DNA of 23,730 bases from JANXLS01 sp037129555 (lineage in GTDB: Bacteria; Planctomycetota; SZUA-567; H5-PLA8). Below the pieces are notes generated by a model. That model was given only the letters and a program-made list of their open reading frames with translations, was not told the DNA's origin and searched no databases. Below, in pieces: positions 7,441-14,561 of the stretch (its first letter is position 1; every line of letters begins with the position of its first letter). The stretch is taken from NCBI GenBank assembly GCA_037129555.1, contig JBAXUS010000092.1:1-23730 (forward strand), written 5' to 3'. The translations under genes and the position numbers were made by a program.

Positions 7441-8298
7441 ATGTCAAAGGTTTTGAACTTCAAGCAGGAATTGACCGCCGCATTCGGCCAGCCAATTTCG
7501 GAGAACCCAACCCAGGTGATGATCGAAGCGGCATATCGACACCACGGGTTGGACTGGCGCTACCTGACTATCGAAGTCTCGTCCGCCGGTCTGGCCGATG
7601 CCGTCCGCGGCGCGAAGGCGATGGGTTTCCGCGGCTTCAACTGCACGATTCCTCACAAGGTTTCGGTGATCCAGTATCTCGACGGTTTGGGCGAATCGGC
7701 GACGGTCATGGGCGCGGTCAATTGCGTCGTCTGTCGCGGCGACAAACTCATCGGCGAAAACACCGACGGAAAGGGCTTCGTCCAATCGCTCAAGGCTCTG
7801 ACCGATCCCGCCGGAAAAAAGACGGTCATCTTCGGCGCGGGCGGAGCGGCACGAGCCATTTCCGTTGAGATGGCTTTGGCCGGTGCGAAATCGTTCATCA
7901 TCGTCAATCGCGGCGAACAACGCGGCCGCGAATTGGTCGAGCTGCTCCGAACCAAAGTAAAGGCCGATGCGACCTTTGTTCCGTGGAACAACGACTACGA
8001 AGTGCCGCCTGATACAGACGTAGTAGTCAATGCAACCTCAATCGGTCTCTATCCCAGCGTCGACGCGCGGCTGGCACTGAACGTCGAGACATTAAAGCCC
8101 AAAATGGTCGTCGCCGACGTGATCCCCAATCCGCCCCGCACGCGGCTCGTGCGCGACGCGGAGGCGCGCGGCTGCAACGTGATCGACGGGCTTGGCATGT
8201 TGGTCAATCAAGGCGTTATTGGCATTCAACATTGGACCGGCATTGATCCGGATCCACGCGTGATGCGCAAAGCACTGGAAGATATTTTTGGAGCGTAA
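7441..8298 (+). CDS. AroE-like (shikimate dehydrogenase family) oxidoreductase with altered substrate site
   Basis: This encodes 285 residues, with GAGAGGA about 5 bases upstream of the ATG; it lies 23 bases after the binding-protein gene. Family landmarks are intact: NCTIPHK with catalytic Lys73, GAVN with Asn94, NTDG with catalytic Asp109, the Rossmann loop GAGGAARAI (132-140), an NADP-type NR...R motif (156-161), NATS (197-200) and GLGMLVNQG with Gln257. The N-terminal shikimate-binding motif differs. Where E. coli AroE has G-N-P-I-A-H-S-K-S-P (Ser14 and Ser16 hold the shikimate carboxylate), this protein has GQPISENPTQ, placing Asn22 and Thr24 at those positions. Its location inside a sugar-transport and fructan-hydrolase operon also argues against a routine aromatic-pathway role. 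It is probably an NADP-linked dehydrogenase of a different polyol or oxidised sugar. Substrate unknown. Confidence 0.85.
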   Translation: MSKVLNFKQELTAAFGQPISENPTQVMIEAAYRHHGLDWRYLTIEVSSAGLADAVRGAKAMGFRGFNCTIPHKVSVIQYLDGLGESATVMGAVNCVVCRGDKLIGENTDGKGFVQSLKALTDPAGKKTVIFGAGGAARAISVEMALAGAKSFIIVNRGEQRGRELVELLRTKVKADATFVPWNNDYEVPPDTDVVVNATSIGLYPSVDARLALNVETLKPKMVVADVIPNPPRTRLVRDAEARGCNVIDGLGMLVNQGVIGIQHWTGIDPDPRVMRKALEDIFGA

Positions 8299-8331
8299 GC
8301 ACTCTTCACTCGCAATAAAGGAGCCTTGCCT

Positions 8332-9591
8332 GTGTCCAATCGAACAAACTTATTCATGGCGGTGATGATCATGGCAACACGATTTGTTTCGGCGGAATCC
8401 GGCCCCGGAACATACGTGCTTGCCAGCGTGAACGACAACGTCCACCGCGATGAATTCAAGGTTGAAGGCGTCGCTCAGACGGCTGCCGGCGCGGTGTCAT
8501 GGTCGGTAAAAAGACTCACGCTTCACGGCGGCAAACAAGAAGGCGTGGATCTCATTGTGATCGACAATGGGGCGATGCAGATTCGTCTCATTCCGACACG
8601 CGGCTTGAACGTCCTCGACGTCAAATTGGGCGAAATGCGTTTGGGTTGGGATTCACCCGTCAAAGAAGTCGTGCATCCACAACATATCCGATTGGACAGC
8701 CGGGGCGGGCTGGGATGGCTTGAAGGTTTCAACGAATGGATGGTCCGTTGCGGTCTGGAATACGCGGGGCATCCCGGCAAGGACGAGTTTATTAACAACA
8801 CGGGCGACCCGTCAACGATGGACCTGACTCTTCACGGCAAGATTGGAAACATCCCCGCGTCGGAAGTGCAAGTCATCATCGATCCGCCGCCCTCGAATCG
8901 CATCCGAGTGCGTGGCATCGTTCACGAACGAGCCTTCTACGGGCCCAAGCTGGAACTCACCGCCGAGCTCTCAACCGTTCCGGGCACCAACACGATTCGC
9001 GTCGAAGATTCGATCAAAAACAACGGCGCGTATGATCAAGAATTTCAGATCATCTATCACACCAACTTCGGCGCGCCGCTGCTTCAGAAAGACGCGAAAC
9101 TCATCGCGCCGGTCAAGCACCTCGCGCCGATGAACGCACATGCCGCCGAAGGGATCGACGCTTTTGCGACTTACGCCGGGCCGACAAAAGGTTTCGTCGA
9201 ACAAGTCTATTTGCTTGAAACATACGCGGATGCGAACAAGCGGACAGAGATCCTGCTTGAAAACGCGGCGGCAGATCGCGGCGTTTCAATGAGCTATTCG
9301 ACCGAGCAGCTTCCGTATCTCACGATCTGGAAAAATACGGCGGCAGTCGAAGACGGGTATGTGACAGGTTTGGAGCCCGGTACCGGCTATCCGTTCAACC
9401 GGCGCATCGAACGTCAGTTTGGCCGCGTACCGAAGCTTGCGCCGGGACAAAGCCGGTCGTTTGTCATAGATGTGGGCCTGCATGTTGGCAAAGAATCGGT
9501 GGCCGCGGAAGCCGCCGTCATTGAAAAGATTTCGGGCGGAAAAGCCACTCAGGTTGACAAGCAGCCGCCGACTCCTCCGGTGACCAAATGA
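8332..9591 (+). CDS. Exported DUF4432 family protein (aldose 1-epimerase/mutarotase-like)
   Basis: This encodes 419 residues from a GTG start at 8332, chosen because AAAGGAG (8317-8323) is 8 bases upstream; the in-frame TTG at 8326 would be too close. A signal peptide follows (NLFMAVMIMATRFVSAES). The body matches the galactose-mutarotase-like DUF4432 family: TRGLNVLDV, GWDSP, GLGWLEGFNEWMVRCGLE, LHGKIGN with His168, IIYHTNFG with His243, and LEPGTGYPFNRR with Glu348. His168/His243 and Glu348 are the natural acid/base candidates by analogy with aldose 1-epimerases. Most members are cytoplasmic, so the signal peptide is notable. It may interconvert sugar anomers in the periplasm before uptake. 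Its stop codon overlaps the start of the ABC ATPase gene (ATGA), indicating translational coupling with the transporter. Confidence 0.82.
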   Translation: MSNRTNLFMAVMIMATRFVSAESGPGTYVLASVNDNVHRDEFKVEGVAQTAAGAVSWSVKRLTLHGGKQEGVDLIVIDNGAMQIRLIPTRGLNVLDVKLGEMRLGWDSPVKEVVHPQHIRLDSRGGLGWLEGFNEWMVRCGLEYAGHPGKDEFINNTGDPSTMDLTLHGKIGNIPASEVQVIIDPPPSNRIRVRGIVHERAFYGPKLELTAELSTVPGTNTIRVEDSIKNNGAYDQEFQIIYHTNFGAPLLQKDAKLIAPVKHLAPMNAHAAEGIDAFATYAGPTKGFVEQVYLLETYADANKRTEILLENAAADRGVSMSYSTEQLPYLTIWKNTAAVEDGYVTGLEPGTGYPFNRRIERQFGRVPKLAPGQSRSFVIDVGLHVGKESVAAEAAVIEKISGGKATQVDKQPPTPPVTK

Positions 9592-11102
9592 GCGTCTCAC
9601 AATCCTCCACAACCTTGTCCGACACGCTGTTGCTGTGCATGAAAGGCATCGAGAAGCGCTACCCCGGCGTGCACGCGCTGAAGGGTATCGACCTCGATCT
9701 TCACGCCGGTGAAGTGCTCGCGTTGCTCGGCGAAAACGGGGCGGGAAAGAGCACGCTGATCAAAATTCTCGGCGGTGCGGTCATCCCGGATTGCGGCACG
9801 ATTTCCGTCGATGGAAATCCAGTCTCGATTGCCGGGCCGCTGGACGCCCAGCGCGCCGGCATCGGGATCATCTATCAGGAGTTCAACCTCGTCCCGGCAC
9901 TCTCTGCGCGCGAGAACATTTTTCTCGGACGCGAACGCAGCCGACTGGGCTTCGTGAATGCGGGCGACGAGCATCAAAAGGCGCTCGGTCTGTTCAAGCG
10001 CATAGGCGTCGAGATCGATCCGGAGACGCCGTGTGGACAACTGAGCGTCGCGCAGCAACAGGTCGTCGAAATCGCAAAAGCGCTTTCGCAAGACGCCCGG
10101 ATCATCGTCATGGACGAGCCCAGCGCGACGCTGACACCACAGGAGGTCGAGCGCCTGTTCGTGATCATCCGCGACTTGAAAAAACACGGCATTGGCGTGA
10201 TCTACATCAGCCATCGTCTGGACGAAATCTACACCATCGCCGACCGCGCGATGGTGATGCGCGACGGCCAGCACATTGGCACCCGTCCGCTCGTTGAACT
10301 CGATCGATCGACTCTGATCGAAATGATGGTGGGACGCAGCATCGACCACGAATTTCCGCGTGAAACACGCACACCCGGCAATGCGCGGCTGGTGGTCAAG
10401 AACCTCAACCGCGGAACGCGGGTTCGTGACGTTTCGTTCGAAGTTCGACGGGGCGAAATTCTCGGAATTACAGGTTTGGTGGGATCCGGACGCACCGAGA
10501 CCGCGCGTTTGATCTTTGGCGCGGATTCGCGCGAGAGCGGCACCATCACTCTGGACGGACAATCTCTTGACATCCGCAATCCCAGCGACGCCATTCGCGC
10601 CGGGATTTGTCTGCTGACCGAGGATCGAAAATCCGAAGGACTCGTGTTGAAGCAATCCGTCCGCGAGAACTTCGCACTTCCCAATCTGCGCCGCTTCAGT
10701 TCGTTCGGATTCATTCGCGACAAAGAGGAGAGTGGCGCATTCGCCGGTTACGTCGCGCAACTCAAAATCAAGATTCCCGATCACGAAGCACTTGCGCAAA
10801 ACCTAAGCGGCGGCAATCAGCAGAAAGTCGTGCTCGCGAAATGGCTCCAACGGCACTCCGAAGTCCTCATCTTCGACGAGCCCACGCGCGGCATTGACGT
10901 AGGCGCGAAATTTGAAATCTATCTACTAATGAACGCGCTCGCCGCGTCGGGAAAAGCCATCGTCATGATCAGTTCCGAATTGCCCGAAGTCCTCGGCATG
11001 TCCGATCGGGTTTTGGTCATGCACGAAGGCCGAATCGTCGGCGAAGTCACGGATGTTCCGGCGGCGACACAACAACAAATCATGGCCTTGGCGGTGGGAT
11101 AA
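9588..11102 (+). CDS. Sugar ABC transporter ATP-binding protein, CUT2 (RbsA/FrcA-type), two ABC domains
   Basis: This encodes 504 residues, the usual length for RbsA-type ATPases. The first ABC domain has Walker A GENGAGKST (48-56), the signature LSVAQQQ, and Walker B IIVMDEPSATLT. The second has a degenerate Walker A (GLVGSGRTE), as normal in this subfamily, a canonical LSGGNQQK signature and LIFDEPTRGIDVGAK. The protein sits on the cytoplasmic face and powers import through the permease encoded 2 bases downstream. It overlaps the preceding mutarotase-like gene by 4 bases (ATGA). A small deviation is SATLT in place of the common TASLT after the first Walker B. Together with the lipoprotein upstream and the permease downstream it completes a ribose/fructose/xylose-type importer; fructose is inferred from the GH32 and kinase genes. 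Confidence 0.93.
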   Translation: MSVSQSSTTLSDTLLLCMKGIEKRYPGVHALKGIDLDLHAGEVLALLGENGAGKSTLIKILGGAVIPDCGTISVDGNPVSIAGPLDAQRAGIGIIYQEFNLVPALSARENIFLGRERSRLGFVNAGDEHQKALGLFKRIGVEIDPETPCGQLSVAQQQVVEIAKALSQDARIIVMDEPSATLTPQEVERLFVIIRDLKKHGIGVIYISHRLDEIYTIADRAMVMRDGQHIGTRPLVELDRSTLIEMMVGRSIDHEFPRETRTPGNARLVVKNLNRGTRVRDVSFEVRRGEILGITGLVGSGRTETARLIFGADSRESGTITLDGQSLDIRNPSDAIRAGICLLTEDRKSEGLVLKQSVRENFALPNLRRFSSFGFIRDKEESGAFAGYVAQLKIKIPDHEALAQNLSGGNQQKVVLAKWLQRHSEVLIFDEPTRGIDVGAKFEIYLLMNALAASGKAIVMISSELPEVLGMSDRVLVMHEGRIVGEVTDVPAATQQQIMALAVG

Positions 11103-11104
11103 AT

Positions 11105-12415
11105 ATGAAACAACAATTTTCACGCTTCGCAGCAAATTACGGCATGATCTTCGTACTGCTCCTGCTCTGCATTTATTACAGTTGGGCGACGCTCGCGGAG
11201 CAGCAGCCTGTTGGAGTCGATGCTGCCGCCCATGTCGCGGCGATGATCCAAGCAACCGACAGCGTGCTCGTCGTCGGCGGCGACACGCCCGACGATGTGC
11301 TCTTTGTAAACACCCTGAAATCGCGCATCGCGAACGTCCGGGCGAGCGTCAATGGCCAGCCGGCCGACGCTCGCGCCGCGCTGCAAAATCTTCAGGAGAA
11401 TACGACGAAGATCGACGTCATTGCTGTCACACCATCGGCTGCTAACTGGAGCGTCTTTGATCGCACCGCTTCAAAATTCCCGGCGCTCGGAACGCCGCGG
11501 GTCGTGACCCCCACGAGCTATCGCTGGCCGAATTTTCTGAAGACCGACAACCTGCTGAATGTCGCGAACCAGATTGCGGTCATTGCGATCATCGCCATCG
11601 GCATGACGCTCGTCATCATCACCGCAGGAATCGATCTCTCAGTCGGCAGTCTCATCGCCTTGTCCGCAGTGGTCGCCGCGCTTCTTATCCGTCGTCAAGG
11701 TGCAGAACAAGCCAGCGTCTTGGCGATGCTGATCAGTTGTCTGGCCGCGATGTTGGTCTGCGCGGCGGTCGGCACGTTCTCGGGATTGCTGATCACCCTC
11801 TGTTCGATCCCGCCGTTCATCACGACACTGGCGATGATGCTCGTCGCCAGCGGCCTGGCGTATTTGTTCGCGCAGGGACAATCCATTTATCAACTCCCAG
11901 ACAGCTTTATTTGGCTCGGTCGCAGCACAGCTTTCGCCGGGATTCCGACTGCCGTGGTGCTCATGCTGGGACTCTACGCGATCGCACACATTGTCATGAC
12001 TCGCACTCTGATCGGCCGCTATGTTTACGCCATCGGCGGCAACCGCGAAGCCGCGCGACTCTCGGGCGTACCGGTCAAAAGCGTCTTCGTGCTCGTGTAC
12101 GCCGTGAGTGGTTTACTGGCTGGCCTCGGCGGCGTGATCATGGCCTCGCAACTAAAAAGCGGCTCGCCGACCTACGGCAACATGTACGAACTTTACGTCA
12201 TCGCATCCGTGGTCGTCGGTGGAACGTCGCTCTCGGGCGGCGAAGGCAAAGTGCTCGGAACACTGATCGGGGCACTGATCATTGCGGTTATTCAGAATGG
12301 CATGAATTTAACCGGCGTTGAGAGTTACACGCAAAAAGTTGTGCTGGGATTGGTGATCCTCGGTGCTGTTCTGTTGGACCGATTGAAACGCCACGGATTG
12401 CGCGGCGGTAAATAG
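11105..12415 (+). CDS. Sugar ABC transporter permease, CUT2 (RbsC/FrcC-type), with large extracytoplasmic insertion
   Basis: This encodes 436 residues, roughly 100 longer than typical RbsC-type permeases. The membrane core is standard from about residue 147: NQIAVIAIIAIGMTLVIITAGIDLSVGS (GIDLSVGS at 175-182), several hydrophobic helices, the cytoplasmic coupling loop GGNREAARLSGVP (near 311-323), and VVVGGTSLSGGEGKVLGTLIGA. The extra length lies between the first helix (about 12-30) and the second: residues about 31-145 are hydrophilic and alternate beta and alpha (SVLVVGGDTPDDVLFVNTL, ARAALQNLQ, KIDVIAVTPSAANWSVFD). This looks like a small alpha/beta domain facing outward. It may contact the lipoprotein or sense substrate. 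The start is 2 bases past the ATPase stop, without a strong separate ribosome site, so coupled translation is likely. Confidence 0.9.
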   Translation: MKQQFSRFAANYGMIFVLLLLCIYYSWATLAEQQPVGVDAAAHVAAMIQATDSVLVVGGDTPDDVLFVNTLKSRIANVRASVNGQPADARAALQNLQENTTKIDVIAVTPSAANWSVFDRTASKFPALGTPRVVTPTSYRWPNFLKTDNLLNVANQIAVIAIIAIGMTLVIITAGIDLSVGSLIALSAVVAALLIRRQGAEQASVLAMLISCLAAMLVCAAVGTFSGLLITLCSIPPFITTLAMMLVASGLAYLFAQGQSIYQLPDSFIWLGRSTAFAGIPTAVVLMLGLYAIAHIVMTRTLIGRYVYAIGGNREAARLSGVPVKSVFVLVYAVSGLLAGLGGVIMASQLKSGSPTYGNMYELYVIASVVVGGTSLSGGEGKVLGTLIGALIIAVIQNGMNLTGVESYTQKVVLGLVILGAVLLDRLKRHGLRGGK

Positions 12416-12437
12416 AAGAATCAAGCATTCATTTACT

Positions 12438-14561
12438 ATGAAAGTGATTGAAAACATGAAAATCGCATGGATAGCATTGTTGTGCTCACTCGGATGGATT
12501 CTACCACTCTTCGCAGGCGAAGCCGACATCGTGCTCGCTGATTTTGAGGGCAAGGATTATGGCGAGTGGAAAGTTGAAGGCACCGCGTTTGGAAGCGGGC
12601 CTGCTCAGGGCACCCTGCCCCATCAGATGACCGTCACCGGATTTCAGGGCAAGGGTCTCGTCAGCAGTTTTAACGGTGGCGATGGATCTGTCGGAACGCT
12701 GACTTCGCCGGACTTCACGATCAACCGCAAGTCCATTCACTTCCTGATCGGCGGCGGCGGTTTTGCGGGCAAGACGTGTATGAATCTGCTTGTGGACAGC
12801 AAGGTTGTCCGCACCTCCACCGGCCCCAACACAGTTCCCGGCGGAAGCGAGGAACTGGTCCCCGCGTCCTGGGACGTGAGCGAATTCGCCGGGAAGGTCG
12901 CACGCATTCAAATCGTTGACAACGCCAAAGGCGGATGGGGACACATCAGCGTCGATCAAATCGTGTTGAGCGACAAGCCTGCCACGCCGGCCGTCAAGCT
13001 GGTACCGCGAGAGCGTGAGTTGACGATCGAGAAAAAGTATCTGCTTTTCCCGGTCAAGAATGACAACAAAAAGGCGAAGACGAAGCGCGTCGCCGTGGTC
13101 GTCGATGGCGCGATTGTCCGCGAGTTCACGATCGATTTAACAGAGCAGCCGGATTGGTTCGCGCATCTAGACATGGGCGCATGGCAGGGCAAAAAGGCAA
13201 CGGTGCGCGTCGAGAAAATCGCGGAGGATTCAAAAGCCCTCGAACTGGTCTCTCAAGCTGACACGATCTGGGGCACCGAGCAACTTTACAAAGAGCCGCT
13301 GCGCGCACAGCTTCATTTCTCGCCGCGCCGGGGATGGAATAACGACCCCAACGGGATGGTCTACGCGAATGGCGAGTACCATCTTTATTTTCAGCACAAC
13401 CCCTACGGCTGGGCCTGGGGCAACATGCACTGGGGCCAAGCAGTCAGCGGCGACATGGTCCATTGGAGGGAATTGCCGATCGCGCTCTATCCGCCCAAAT
13501 TCGGCGATGCAGCGTTCAGCGGTGGGGCAATCGTTGACAAGGACAACACCAGCGGCTGGAAGAAAGGCGACAACGATCTGATCGTCGCCATGCTGACTAG
13601 CACAGCTCGAGGCGAGTGCGTCGTGTACTCGAACGACAAGGGACGCACGTTCCAGGAATTTGAAAGCAATCCGATCATCAAACATTCTGGACGCGATCCC
13701 CGGCCATTTTGGTACGCGCCGGGCAAGCACTGGGTTCTTGCCGTCTACGATGAATTTGAAAAGGGTCAATATATCGCGTTCCACACATCGCCCGATTTGA
13801 AGACGTGGACGCTTCAGAGTCGCATCGCCGGATTCTTTGAATGCCCGGACATTTTTGAATTGCCACTCGGCGACAAAAAGTATTGGGTGCTCACCGCTGC
13901 CAGCAGCGACTACATGATCGGCCAATTCGACGGCAAGAAATTCACGCCGGAAACGGCGAAGTTGAAAGGCCATCTCGGTCGCGCATTTTACGCGGCGCAA
14001 ACCTTCAGCAACGAACCGCAGGGGCGCACGGTTCAAATCGGCTGGCTCCAAACAGCGACACCGGGGATGCCGTTTAATCAGGCCATGTCGCTGCCAAATG
14101 AACTCAAGCTTCATGCCACGCCCGACGGCCCGCGTTTGACGTGGACGCCGGTAAAGGAACTCGAAGCGCTGCGAGACGGCGCGGACCAGAGTGCCACGCT
14201 CGATAAGTTCCGCGCCGAGTTGATCGAATTGCGCGCCGAATTCGAACCCGGCGACGCCGAAACGGTCGAGTTCAATCTGCGCGGCGCGGCTGTCATCTAC
14301 GACGCGAAAAAGAAGGAAATCAGCGTCAACAAACACCACGCGCCCGCACCACTGATCGAAGGCAAATTGCGTCTGACTATTTACGTTGATCGCACTGTGC
14401 TTGAAATCTACGTCGGTGACGGCCTGACTTACATCCCGATGCCGTTCGTTCCCAAGCCAGACGAGCAGAGCGTTTCTGTGGATGTCAAGGCCGGCAAAGC
14501 CAAGATAAATTCGCTCCAGGTTTACAAACTGAAATCCATCTGGGAGCCTGTCTCGAAATGA
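12438..14561 (+). CDS. Exported GH32 fructan hydrolase (levanase/inulinase type) with N-terminal lectin-like domain
   Basis: This encodes 707 residues; an in-frame ATG at 12456 is an alternative start, and both give a signal peptide ending near PLFAGEA. Residues about 28-180 are a beta-sandwich often found ahead of bacterial GH32 enzymes (ADFEGKDYGEWKVEG, LTSPDF, GGWGHISVDQI). Residues about 185-280 match the DUF4980-type domain (LTIEKKYLLFPV, VVDGAIVREF). The catalytic five-bladed propeller follows, with nucleophile Asp303 in WNNDPNG, the RDP transition-state motif at 419-421 (GRDPRP) and acid/base Glu468 in ECPD. The C-terminal beta-sandwich ends in YKLKSIW. All catalytic motifs are canonical, so an active beta-fructosidase releasing fructose from levan, inulin or sucrose-like ends is expected. 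Exo versus endo action cannot be told. It overlaps the following GH172 gene by ATGA. Confidence 0.93.
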   Translation: MKVIENMKIAWIALLCSLGWILPLFAGEADIVLADFEGKDYGEWKVEGTAFGSGPAQGTLPHQMTVTGFQGKGLVSSFNGGDGSVGTLTSPDFTINRKSIHFLIGGGGFAGKTCMNLLVDSKVVRTSTGPNTVPGGSEELVPASWDVSEFAGKVARIQIVDNAKGGWGHISVDQIVLSDKPATPAVKLVPRERELTIEKKYLLFPVKNDNKKAKTKRVAVVVDGAIVREFTIDLTEQPDWFAHLDMGAWQGKKATVRVEKIAEDSKALELVSQADTIWGTEQLYKEPLRAQLHFSPRRGWNNDPNGMVYANGEYHLYFQHNPYGWAWGNMHWGQAVSGDMVHWRELPIALYPPKFGDAAFSGGAIVDKDNTSGWKKGDNDLIVAMLTSTARGECVVYSNDKGRTFQEFESNPIIKHSGRDPRPFWYAPGKHWVLAVYDEFEKGQYIAFHTSPDLKTWTLQSRIAGFFECPDIFELPLGDKKYWVLTAASSDYMIGQFDGKKFTPETAKLKGHLGRAFYAAQTFSNEPQGRTVQIGWLQTATPGMPFNQAMSLPNELKLHATPDGPRLTWTPVKELEALRDGADQSATLDKFRAELIELRAEFEPGDAETVEFNLRGAAVIYDAKKKEISVNKHHAPAPLIEGKLRLTIYVDRTVLEIYVGDGLTYIPMPFVPKPDEQSVSVDVKAGKAKINSLQVYKLKSIWEPVSK

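Noticed and set aside
6515..7447. 310-codon minus-strand frame opposite the sugar-binding lipoprotein gene
   Set aside because: It is antisense to a clear binding-protein gene and has no motif of its own.
9597..10799. 400-codon open frame on the minus strand opposite the ABC ATPase gene
   Set aside because: It is antisense to a fully canonical ATPase gene, has no recognisable motif, and is expected by chance in GC-biased codons.
13230..14339. 369-codon open frame on the minus strand opposite the first GH32 gene
   Set aside because: The opposite strand carries intact GH32 catalytic motifs; the antisense peptide resembles no family.
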